Shown here piece by piece: positions 27,022 to 35,482 of a stretch of DNA of 64,000 nucleotides (positions are counted from its first letter, which is position 1; each line of letters starts with the position of its first letter). Under the pieces are notes generated by a model. It was not told the origin of the DNA and did no database searches. It worked only from the letters and a program-made list of their open reading frames with translations. The DNA is from UBA8752 sp049610565 (lineage in GTDB: Bacteria; Bacteroidota; Bacteroidia; Flavobacteriales_D; Sanyastnellaceae), in contig JBMYZR010000006.1 of assembly GCA_049610565.1 (NCBI GenBank), positions 1 to 64,000 of the forward strand, given 5' to 3'. A program made the position numbers and the translations under genes.

Positions 27022-30000
27022 CTAACGCAACACCGTGACCGTGCCACAGTATTGGCGGGGGCCATCGCATTGGTGGGTGTTGGGCCAAATGAGGTCCGGC
27101 TCATCGCCCTCCAGCGTCAGACGGAGCAACCAATTGTACACCCCTCCATCCACGGAGTGGGTCCCTTGGAGTGCCGTGCCGGGATCGCGGTGGTCGCCCA
27201 CCCAGGCCTCCTCGGGGTCCTGCGTGTAGAACACCTCGTTGCCCCACCGGTCAAACACCCAGAACTCGTATTTGTCAATCAGCGACCACCCCCGGACCAC
27301 GGGGAGGAAGCCGTCGTTGATGCCGTCGAAGACCCCGTTGGTGGAGGGCGTGAACGCATTGGGAATCCACACCTGCACATCGTCTTCGATCGTGATCCAC
27401 TCCACCTCGAGGTCCTTGCACCCGAACTGCGTCTGGGTCTCCAGGCTGACCGCGTACTCTCCCACCCCCGGGAACACGTGCACCTGCGCCGGATCGTAGG
27501 CCTCGGTGCCGTCCCCGAAGTTCCAGGTGTAGAACCACGCCGTCGTGTCAAACGGAGCAAACGTGAACGACGTGTTGTCCGGCCCGGCGCCAAGGGCACC
27601 GAAGCTGAAATCGGCATCCGGCAGAGGGTGCACCGTGATCGGATCGAGCTCGAGGGTGTCCCGGCATCCGTCGACCGAGATGGCCACGACGCGGCCCGGG
27701 AAGGTGCCCGGTTGGTTGAGCGTAATGGCTTCGCCCGGCAATCCACCAGAATAGGCGCCCGTGTCGAGGGCGAGGACCACCATGTCCGCCCCGAGGCTGC
27801 CATCGGCGAAAGACACCTCGAGGGGGACACACCCCGAATCCGGGAACACCGACACGGCCGCCACGGGCGGCACGAAGACCTCGTACTCTGCGGTGGTCGT
27901 GTCGCTGCAGGCGTAGTCGTTGGAAGCCACCAGCGTGATGCCGAAGCTGCCCGGTTCCGTCAGGGTCCAGTTCGGAACGATGCCGAGGTACGGCGGTGCA
28001 GCCGACCCGCCGGCCGCATCGGCGATGTACCACTGCCCCACGATCGCGCCCTGCGAGGCATTGCTCAACGGGACGTCCACCGGGGCGCCGCAGTGGTTGG
28101 GTTCATCCAGGGAGAAGGACGCCACCGGCGTCGGCAGGACGGTGACGGCAATGGAATCGGCTGCGCCACAGAGCTGGTCGCTTTCCGCCGCATAGTGGAC
28201 CACGAACTGGACGATGCTGTCCGTCGGATTGGTGAACGTGTGTTGCGGGGCCGGCCCAAGGGCCACCGGCGAACCATCGCCGAAATCGAATTGATGGAAG
28301 AGGGCACCGGAACTGGCATTGTCGACCGCGATGGACAGCGGCGAACACCCGGCCGCCGGTTCCGGGTACCACTCCAAATCGGGAGCGGGGTAGACGGTCA
28401 CCTCGACCGAGTCCACATTGGCACACCCACTGAAGGCCCCCTCCGTCTCGAACACCGCCGTGAACACCCCGGGCTCGTAAAAGGTGTGCTCCACGGACAG
28501 CCCGATGCCGAGCCCGCCGTCCGAGAACGACCACGCGGCCCATCCGGGATTCTCGGTGATGGCCGTCAGGGTCGTCGGCGCATCCTCGCAGGCAAACACG
28601 TCCACTCCGCTCAAATTGATGACCGGCGGCGCGAAGACCTCCACCTGCTGCTCCAGCGTGTCGAAACTGCACCCGTTGGTGGCCACCTGCCGGATGGTGA
28701 ACGTGCCGGGGTCCGGCAGGGACAACGTCGCGACGGGGTCGTTGGAGAAGCCGAATCCGCCGAAATCGAAGACGCTCGTCGTCGCCCCCACGCTCTCGTC
28801 CACCGCCGTGAGCGTCAGCGGCGGACAGCCCGAACTCTGGCTCAGCGTGAAGAACGCCGTGATGGTGTTGGGCAGGATGGTCAGGTTGACCGTCGTGTCA
28901 TGCGACCCGCACTGGTTGGATCCCGACAACGTGATGGGATAGGTGGTCACCGGACCGGATGGGTCATAGAACGGAGGCAGCGGATCGAACCCGTCCTGGA
29001 CCGGCCCCACGCCCCAGTCCCATTCGGTGACGTCGGGCGCACCGAGGCTGTTGTTGACCACCACGGGCTGAAAGGGGGCGCACGCCGTGTCTTCCAGCAG
29101 GGCAAACCGCATGAGCGGCTCGGTGAGGACGACCAAAGTGTCGGCGGCCACGCTGGTGCCACATTGATTCTCCACGACCAGAGACATCGTCTCCGCGTAG
29201 GTCGTGTCGTCCTGCTGGAAGAGGACAAACGGGGGAAGCGGATCCGCCCACACCGAATCCTGCAGCGTCCACGTCAACGTCGAATACGGCGCATAGGAGG
29301 TGTCGGTCACCGCCACGGGCAAGGGGGCACACCCCTCATCGGGATCCACCGTGAACCCCGCCACCGGCGAACCGATCACCTCCACGTCTTGCGAGGTGGC
29401 GTCCTCACAGCCGTAGGCGCTGATGGCCGTTTGGGCCACCGTGTAAAATCCGGGCTCAGGATAGGTGTAGTTCGGCTGGTAGCCGTCCTCCCCGTCCCCG
29501 TTGCCGAAGTCCCATTCGAAGAACACCCCGTCCGAGGCTGTGTTGGCCCACGGGGCGTTGTCGTTGTCGCAGATGACCGCGGGCAGGGAGAACCCGGCCA
29601 CAGGCAACGGCCGGACCTCTACGGTGTACTCGGTCTGGCCCGCACAGAAATTGCCGTCGAGCACCTCGACCGTGACCGTGACCGGGCCCGGACCATCCGG
29701 AGCAGGGAAGCGGACCGAATCGTTTCCCGACAGGGGATTGAGCACCTCCACCCCCGACCAGGTCGGGTAATAGGGCGCCATGCCCGAGGAGGTTTCCACA
29801 TGGAGAAACAGGGTGTCACCCAGACAGAGGTCGGACCCCGTCCCCGGAACCGACTCCAGGATCTGGGGCTCCGGCAGGGGTTGGACCGTCCAGACCACCT
29901 CATCGTCGGTTTCGCAGCTGTTGACCCCGTAATGGTAGACCCATGCGTGGTCTCCGGCCCCGAGGCCCGCCAGGTCCACCACACCGGCCACATCGTCGGC

Positions 30001-32574
30001 CAGCGCGGGACCGGTCCAGAACCCACCGGGCGGGTAGAACAGCTCCAGCTGCACCTGTCCCGCATCCGCACAGAACACCTGGTCGTAGCCCGCATCCGCC
30101 GTGTCGGGCTCCACCACGGTCACTCCCATGGAATCCACGGAGGTGCACCCATTGCCATCGGTGTAGGTGTACAAGACCGTGTGGAACCCCTCTCCCACCG
30201 AGCCGGGATCGAACCCCCCCACGGGATTGGTGATGCCGGATCCGCTCCACGCCCCGCCAGGTGGATAGGCGGCGGGGAGGACTTCCTCAAAGGGTTGGTC
30301 GCAATACGGCGGATCGGGCGAGACCAAATCCAGCTCGGGCAATTCAAACACGTCGGTCACCCAAGTGTAGCTTCGGGTACAGCCGAATGCATTGGTGGCC
30401 AGCACGGTGACCGGGAAAATGCCCGGGACCGCCTCCAGCTCTAGGGGAACCGCACCATCACCGCCTGGGCCCGTCTGCCACTGGAGGTCGGCTCCATCCG
30501 GTTCGCTGGCCGTGAACATCATCAGGTCGCCGACACACGCCGAGCCGGGACCATCGACTTCCGGATCCGGCGAATCCGTCACGAGAATGTCCAGCGAGGC
30601 CGAGTTGCTGCATCCGAACACGTCGGTGCCCACGACATCGAGCGTCACATCGAACTCGGTCACCACGTCGACGACCGACGTCTGAAGGTCATCGCTCACG
30701 ATGGCCCCGCCATCCAACCAGCTGTAGTCCTGCGCTCCAGAGACCTCCACCTCGACGGTGTCCCCCTGGCACACCTGAGGCGGCGACAGGAAGTCGAGGG
30801 TCGGCAAGGCGAGCACCTCCACCTCTTCCACATCCGTGTCCACCCCGCAGTAATTTTCAATGAACACCTCCACCTCGTGGAAGCCAGCGTCGCTGAACAC
30901 GTAGTACAGCGGATCCGTGGACGTGCTCACCTCCAACCCGTCGACTGTCCAACCGAAATCGAGCAGTCCGCCGACGCCTTCGAGATAGTCCAGCCATTGG
31001 AATTGCACCCCATCCCCCTCGCAGACGTTGCCGAATTGGTCAAAGTTGACCACCGGTGGCTCCGTAACGGTGATGGTCCACGAATGGGAGGCCGTGATGC
31101 AATCATAGCGGGCCGAACCCGGCAATCCGATCTCCAGCGTCACGGTGTAGATGCCGTCGTTCAGAAAGGTGACCCCGTCCCCTGCGGATTGCCAGTCGGG
31201 ATCGGGACCCGAACTCGTGCCGGACACGAACCAGCGCACATCCCATTGCCCGCAGAGTTCCGGTTCGGGCGTCAGGTTCTCCCACGCGATGGTCAGCGGC
31301 GTGCACCCGGCCAGCGGCGCCACCGTGCCGAGGGCCTCCACCGGATCCGGATAGACGCACACGGGAATCAACCCCGTCGAGTCCTGGCAGTTGGGATGCG
31401 ATTCGGTGAAATAGACGCTGTACTCCCCCACCTCCCCGAAGACGGTGTTGATGGAGAAGTCCGTTCCGGTGGCCGGCGAGGGCGGCGTCTGTCCTTGCTC
31501 GGGCACGATGTTCCATTCCCCGAACGCCGGCACGCAATACGTCGGCGTCGCAATCAGGCCGCTGCCGAGGGCATCGTAGGTGAAGACCGGGCCGGCACAG
31601 ACGTCGCCGATGCCGAACATGTCCGGCGCCGGACTCTGGTGGATGCGGATGGGCTCGACAATGTTGGTGGCGTTTCCGCAGAGGTTGTTGGCGGTGAAGG
31701 TCACGGCGAAGGCCTGGTTCTCGCCGCCGGGCGTGGAAGAGAAGCAGCTGCTCGACCCGTACGTGTGGCTCACCTGCGACGGTGGCGGGTGGACATAGCT
31801 GACGCTGTTGCCATCGCCGAAGCTGACGCCATACTCCGTCCCGGGCAGGTTGTTGTCCGTTTCGAGAATGGGAAAGGTCAATTCATACGGGCTGCACACG
31901 GTCACGCTGTTGCCCGGAAGGGACGAGCCGATGGTGGGGTTGGTGCCGACGAACAGGCTGTCCGAGGCGGAGTTGACGCACCCGTTGGTGCCGTTCGCCG
32001 TGATGGTGATGCCGAAGAGGCCGAGATCGGGATACGTGGTGCCCACGGTATCGAGCACCGGGTTGAATTCGGTCAGGACCGTGTCGGAGCCATTGCCCCA
32101 CTCCACCGACCATTGGGTCACCCCCGCCCCGCTGAAGGTGGACGCCGGCAAGTCAAAATCCGGAAATCCGTCCTGTCCGAGACAGATGGCCGACAAGGCG
32201 GGCAATCCCGGGTCCGGCAAGGCCAGAACGGACACCGTCTGCGACGACGTGCAGCCGGCAGCCCCTCCCGGACCGGTCGGGCCGCCGCTCACGGTCAACG
32301 ACACGGTGAAGGACACCGTCCCATCACCCACCGCATTCTGAAAGACATGCTCCGGCTGGAATTCGGACGACACCGTTCCGTCTCCAAAGTCCCACGAATA
32401 CGTCAGGCCCGGGTCCGGTTCGGCCACATCAAAGGACACCGGCAAATCCGCGCACCCGCCTGCATCGAGAACGGTAAAATCCGCCACGTTGCCGCACGGC
32501 CCCTGTGCACTGCACAGCAGGGGCAGAACGGCCAGAAGCATGGCCCCAACGACACGGCAGCAGACAGACGGCAT
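27022..32574 (-). CDS. Second giant SprB-like PKD protein with T9SS type B sorting domain
   Basis: This is an 1850-residue surface protein. The signal peptide ends LLCSAQ and the start is ATG 32574. PKD folds (YSWDFGDG near residue 54) open the chain. Modules follow in the same order as in the 2925-residue protein at 441-9218, including near-matching stretches (WSVEWGNGSD, CSPYELTFP, EPIRIH, TNGCSFDTLE). Only about one copy of the A/B Ig-like super-repeat is present (near residues 755-920), against four in the larger paralogue. Residues about 1735-1850 are the type B sorting domain, ending C-D-G-P-R-Q-Y-C-G before the final strand. It is predicted to be exported by T9SS and displayed or moved on the surface; the adhesin role is inferred. 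Confidence 0.92.
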   Translation of the reverse strand: MPSVCCRVVGAMLLAVLPLLCSAQGPCGNVADFTVLDAGGCADLPVSFDVAEPDPGLTYSWDFGDGTVSSEFQPEHVFQNAVGDGTVSFTVSLTVSGGPTGPGGAAGCTSSQTVSVLALPDPGLPALSAICLGQDGFPDFDLPASTFSGAGVTQWSVEWGNGSDTVLTEFNPVLDTVGTTYPDLGLFGITITANGTNGCVNSASDSLFVGTNPTIGSSLPGNSVTVCSPYELTFPILETDNNLPGTEYGVSFGDGNSVSYVHPPPSQVSHTYGSSSCFSSTPGGENQAFAVTFTANNLCGNATNIVEPIRIHQSPAPDMFGIGDVCAGPVFTYDALGSGLIATPTYCVPAFGEWNIVPEQGQTPPSPATGTDFSINTVFGEVGEYSVYFTESHPNCQDSTGLIPVCVYPDPVEALGTVAPLAGCTPLTIAWENLTPEPELCGQWDVRWFVSGTSSGPDPDWQSAGDGVTFLNDGIYTVTLEIGLPGSARYDCITASHSWTITVTEPPVVNFDQFGNVCEGDGVQFQWLDYLEGVGGLLDFGWTVDGLEVSTSTDPLYYVFSDAGFHEVEVFIENYCGVDTDVEEVEVLALPTLDFLSPPQVCQGDTVEVEVSGAQDYSWLDGGAIVSDDLQTSVVDVVTEFDVTLDVVGTDVFGCSNSASLDILVTDSPDPEVDGPGSACVGDLMMFTASEPDGADLQWQTGPGGDGAVPLELEAVPGIFPVTVLATNAFGCTRSYTWVTDVFELPELDLVSPDPPYCDQPFEEVLPAAYPPGGAWSGSGITNPVGGFDPGSVGEGFHTVLYTYTDGNGCTSVDSMGVTVVEPDTADAGYDQVFCADAGQVQLELFYPPGGFWTGPALADDVAGVVDLAGLGAGDHAWVYHYGVNSCETDDEVVWTVQPLPEPQILESVPGTGSDLCLGDTLFLHVETSSGMAPYYPTWSGVEVLNPLSGNDSVRFPAPDGPGPVTVTVEVLDGNFCAGQTEYTVEVRPLPVAGFSLPAVICDNDNAPWANTASDGVFFEWDFGNGDGEDGYQPNYTYPEPGFYTVAQTAISAYGCEDATSQDVEVIGSPVAGFTVDPDEGCAPLPVAVTDTSYAPYSTLTWTLQDSVWADPLPPFVLFQQDDTTYAETMSLVVENQCGTSVAADTLVVLTEPLMRFALLEDTACAPFQPVVVNNSLGAPDVTEWDWGVGPVQDGFDPLPPFYDPSGPVTTYPITLSGSNQCGSHDTTVNLTILPNTITAFFTLSQSSGCPPLTLTAVDESVGATTSVFDFGGFGFSNDPVATLSLPDPGTFTIRQVATNGCSFDTLEQQVEVFAPPVINLSGVDVFACEDAPTTLTAITENPGWAAWSFSDGGLGIGLSVEHTFYEPGVFTAVFETEGAFSGCANVDSVEVTVYPAPDLEWYPEPAAGCSPLSIAVDNASSGALFHQFDFGDGSPVALGPAPQHTFTNPTDSIVQFVVHYAAESDQLCGAADSIAVTVLPTPVASFSLDEPNHCGAPVDVPLSNASQGAIVGQWYIADAAGGSAAPPYLGIVPNWTLTEPGSFGITLVASNDYACSDTTTAEYEVFVPPVAAVSVFPDSGCVPLEVSFADGSLGADMVVLALDTGAYSGGLPGEAITLNQPGTFPGRVVAISVDGCRDTLELDPITVHPLPDADFSFGALGAGPDNTSFTFAPFDTTAWFYTWNFGDGTEAYDPAQVHVFPGVGEYAVSLETQTQFGCKDLEVEWITIEDDVQVWIPNAFTPSTNGVFDGINDGFLPVVRGWSLIDKYEFWVFDRWGNEVFYTQDPEEAWVGDHRDPGTALQGTHSVDGGVYNWLLRLTLEGDEPDLIWPNTHQCDGPRQYCGTVTVLR

Positions 32575-32581
32575 GGCGCCA

Positions 32582-32589
32582 CAAACTTA
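32582..32589 (-). promoter_or_regulatory. -7 element upstream of the second SprB-like gene
   Basis: Read on the minus strand, TAAGTTTG matches the TAnnTTTG consensus at every fixed position. It ends 7 bases before the ATG at 32574, which implies a very short or absent 5' leader. No clear -33 TTG was seen. Confidence 0.5.
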
Positions 32590-32681
32590 AGAATCTGTGC
32601 ACCAGCCACATCCGACCAGAACTCGCGATTCGCGGCCGTCATCACGCGGCACATGCTCCCACCCACCACGGTGCACCGGGC

Positions 32682-32688
32682 TAACTTG
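32682..32688 (+). promoter_or_regulatory. Possible -7 element upstream of the acetolactate decarboxylase gene
   Basis: TAACTTG resembles a TAnnTTTG element one T short. It ends 5 bases before the ATG at 32694. If real, the transcript begins at or near that ATG, which is the start codon of the signal-peptide frame discussed in the decarboxylase entry. Confidence 0.3.
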
Positions 32689-32693
32689 GGCGC

Positions 32694-33454
32694 ATGAAAT
32701 GGACCAGTTGGTTGGTGACGAGCGCCTGCATGGGGGGCTCCTGTTCACCGGGGTGGCTCGGGCCCAAAGTCCCGAGTCCCGGCACTCCCCCGAGGTCTTG
32801 GTCTTCGGCGCGTTGCAGGACATGATGATGCACGCCGACATCTCCGCCAAAGCTGCGTTGGCCGACCACTCCGGACAACCCGGGTGGTGGGGTCTGGGCG
32901 CCGTGGCCGGACTTCAGGGAGAAGTGCTCATCGAGGACGGCACACCCTGGGTGTCCCGATCGGGTTCCGACGGCGCCAATGCGGTGGACGTGGCCGCTGA
33001 ACCCGCTGCGCAGGCCACCCTGCTGGTCGCCGCACAGGTGGACAGCTGGCAACCCCAAGCCCTGCCGCGCAGGGTGCGGACGCAAGCCGACCTGGAAGCG
33101 CATTTGAGAAAGGCCGCCCGCAAGGCCGGATTGGACGTGGACACCCCCTTCCCGTTTCGGTTGACCGGTTCCTTCCGTGCGCTTGAATGGCACGTGGTGA
33201 AATGGACCGAGGGCGACATGGAGCACACCTGCGAAAAGCACAAGAGCACCGGTCCCCACGGCGTCCTGGAGACGGCCGACGGAGCGGTGCTGGGGTTCCA
33301 TTCGCTCCACCACCACCGGATTTTCACGCACCACAGCACCAACGTCCACATGCACTTCAAGAGCGCCTCGGGAGACCTCGTGGCCCATGTAGACGGACTC
33401 TCCCTCGGCGAGGGCACGACGTTGTGGCTGCCCGCCCCCACCACCGAGGACTGA
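32694..33454 (+). CDS. Alpha-acetolactate decarboxylase, N-terminus frameshifted in this sequence
   Basis: The frame from ATG 32699 to 33454 encodes about 251 residues with acetolactate decarboxylase features: VLVFGALQDMMMHAD, WWGLGAVAGLQGE, FRLTGSF, and a His-rich metal site (HHHRIFTHHSTNVHMHF). The family decarboxylates acetolactate to acetoin. The N-terminus from 32699 (MDQLVGDERLHGG) is not a plausible start, yet LLFTGVARAQ directly after it looks like the end of a signal peptide. A second frame from ATG 32694 reads MKWTSWLVTSACMG, a good signal-peptide start, up to a run of six G at 32732-32737. One extra G would join the two frames into a complete exported enzyme. This is either a homopolymer sequencing error, a recent frameshift, or slippage control. 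The decarboxylase identity is firmer than its present integrity. Confidence 0.78.
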
Positions 33455-33464
33455 GCATCGGGCG

Positions 33465-34214
33465 TCAGCGTCGTTCGGCCCCTCCGCCCCGTTGCTGCGC
33501 CGCCCACCGGGCAACGCCTTCCGAGGCGGGCGCCTGGATGAATTCGGTGACCACCGACTCGAAACCGGCGATGGCGTCTGGATCGGGGTTGACCATCGTG
33601 ACCGGACAGCCTGCGGAGGCGAAGTGCACCAGGCCGGCGGCCGGATAGACCTGCATCGACGTACCAACCACGAGCAAGGCATCGGCCTGCGCCACCGTCT
33701 CGGCAGCGGGTTCCAGCATCGGCACGGCCTCGCCGAACCACACCACATGCGGCCGCAGTTGCACGCCGCGGTCATCGGTGTCCCCAAGATGGACGTCGGG
33801 GCCCGGCACATCCCGTCCCACCGTCACAATGCGGGCGTCGTCCATACCGGGGTCGTCCTCCGGCCGGACCTTGCGGAGCTCACCGTGCAGGTGAAGGACC
33901 TGCGTGCTGCCGGCCCGTTCGTGGAGGTCGTCTACGTTCTGGGTGACGATGCGCACATCGAAATGCGACTCCAACGCGGCGAGGGCCACATGGGCCGCGT
34001 TGGGCGCCACCTCATCGAGCTGGCGACGGCGGGCATTGTAGAAGCGCAACACGAGGTCGGGGTCGCGGGACCAGGCCTGGGGCGTGGCCACCTCCATCAC
34101 GTCGTGGTCCTCCCACAGGCCGTCCCCATCGCGGAAGGTCTTGATCCCGCTCTCCCGGCTGATGCCCGCCCCGGAGAGCACGACGAGCACCGGTTTGTTG
34201 TGTGCCGTCTCCAT
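33465..34214 (-). CDS. cobB: Sir2-family NAD-dependent protein deacylase (sirtuin)
   Basis: This is a 249-residue enzyme with the sirtuin motifs in order: GAGISRESGIKTFR (NAD binding), TQNVDDLHERAG, the catalytic His in LHLHGEL, RPHVVWFGE, and GTSMQVYPAAG. YNARRRQ near residue 63 supplies the Tyr and Arg typical of class III (SIRT5/CobB-type) enzymes that remove succinyl as well as acetyl groups. The four zinc cysteines of many sirtuins are absent, as in some bacterial members. It is cytoplasmic. It is the last gene of a seven-gene overlapping operon; its start shares one base with the barrel gene stop (TGATG). The link to the other products is not obvious. Confidence 0.9.
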   Translation of the reverse strand: METAHNKPVLVVLSGAGISRESGIKTFRDGDGLWEDHDVMEVATPQAWSRDPDLVLRFYNARRRQLDEVAPNAAHVALAALESHFDVRIVTQNVDDLHERAGSTQVLHLHGELRKVRPEDDPGMDDARIVTVGRDVPGPDVHLGDTDDRGVQLRPHVVWFGEAVPMLEPAAETVAQADALLVVGTSMQVYPAAGLVHFASAGCPVTMVNPDPDAIAGFESVVTEFIQAPASEGVARWAAQQRGGGAERR

Positions 34215-35482
34215 CAGAAGGACATTCGATAGCCGATGAGCACAGCCCCTGTGCGGTAACCCCGGCGGGTGCGGCGATCCTCCGCGGTGGTGTTGGATCC
34301 CCGGACCGTCAGGTCGACCAGGGCCACGATCGCCCCCCGGTCACCCACAGCCCGCTCCAATTCGGCATCCAGTCGCGTGTAGCGGTAATTCAGGGTGGGG
34401 TACGGTGCGCCGAGGGCCTGCTCCGCCAAGCGATCCGTGTAATTCCGCCACGTCCGGCTCGCCGTCATCGCGGCGCTCCAAGCCGATGCCTTCGGGGCCC
34501 ATTTCAAGCGCGACGACGCCTTGACATCCTCATACCCGAAATCGCCGCGGGAACGGTCGGTCCGGTTCTGGCGCCGCAGGTCGACCCGCCAGGACCACCC
34601 CTCCCGGAGCGGCAAATCACACCGCAGTCGCCACGTGGAATAGGTCCAGTGGCGCGTTGGGTAGGTGCCCACCAAGGCGGTGTCAAAGGGGAGAAACGGC
34701 GTGGTGTCCGTCGGCAGGACCACATCTGCAAGGAGGTCATCGTTGACCCAATTCCGATACGGCTTGTCACGGTATTCATAGGAAGCGGACCATCGGATGT
34801 TGGAGGCAGCGCGCTTGGCTCCAACCATCTCCAGTCCGCGCGTCCCCCGGTTGACCTTGCCCGGATTCCACACGACCTCCGTTTCGACGCTCTTTTCATC
34901 CTGATCCAGCGAAACCCCGGTCACCCGGTCCTGGTAATCCTTGGAAAACGCCTCGCCACCCACGCTCCACGTCCATGCTGGATGAGGACGCCATTCGAGG
35001 CGCACGTCGGCCTGGGCTTGGAAGAAGCTGAAACTCGTGAGCAATTCATTGCCGAGGATGTTCAGGCCCAACCGGCGCTCCTGTCGAAGCCGTCCTGCCG
35101 CGATCAGGTCCACTTGATCGCCCAGCCGATGAACCCGCTCGACGCGAAGTTGAAGGCCCGTCCGGTCCGCATCCCGCTCCTGGCCATAGCGCCTCATGTC
35201 CCCATCCAAGCTCACCCGCCACCGTCCATGGTCATCCTGTCGGCGGGCGGTCCACCGCACCGACGGCTCCACGAGGGCATCGTGCACGACCAGCGAGTCG
35301 CGCACCCACGCGCTGTCGCCATTCGCCAGGTAGGTCTCGGGACTGTGGTACACATTCCACTCCCGGCCTCCGGCCAGCGAGACCTCCCCCCTCACCGTCC
35401 ACGACTGGGCACACAACGGTTGCACCATTGCCCCCAGGCACATCCACGCCGCCACAACGGCGATCCGTTTCCTTTCGATCAT
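34214..35482 (-). CDS. Outer-membrane beta-barrel protein of unknown function
   Basis: This is a 422-residue protein with a signal peptide ending PLCAQ. The body is a series of amphipathic beta strands with Trp, Tyr and Arg at alternating positions (WRVSLDGDMRRYG, WTWSVGGEAF, WSWRVDLRRQNRT) and ends in a barrel-like last strand (VLIGYRMSF) with a C-terminal Phe, the usual outer-membrane insertion signal. No receptor plug is present. ATG 35482 overlaps the stop of the TPR gene as ATGA. It may be the outer-membrane end of an envelope system made with the upstream TPR, ATP-grasp and transglutaminase proteins (inference). Confidence 0.75.
   Translation of the reverse strand: MIERKRIAVVAAWMCLGAMVQPLCAQSWTVRGEVSLAGGREWNVYHSPETYLANGDSAWVRDSLVVHDALVEPSVRWTARRQDDHGRWRVSLDGDMRRYGQERDADRTGLQLRVERVHRLGDQVDLIAAGRLRQERRLGLNILGNELLTSFSFFQAQADVRLEWRPHPAWTWSVGGEAFSKDYQDRVTGVSLDQDEKSVETEVVWNPGKVNRGTRGLEMVGAKRAASNIRWSASYEYRDKPYRNWVNDDLLADVVLPTDTTPFLPFDTALVGTYPTRHWTYSTWRLRCDLPLREGWSWRVDLRRQNRTDRSRGDFGYEDVKASSRLKWAPKASAWSAAMTASRTWRNYTDRLAEQALGAPYPTLNYRYTRLDAELERAVGDRGAIVALVDLTVRGSNTTAEDRRTRRGYRTGAVLIGYRMSF

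Noticed and set aside
30877..32697. 606-codon plus-strand frame opposite the start of the second SprB-like gene
   Set aside because: Its translation is Arg/Gly/His-rich with no recognisable features, and it covers the clearly coding PKD gene.
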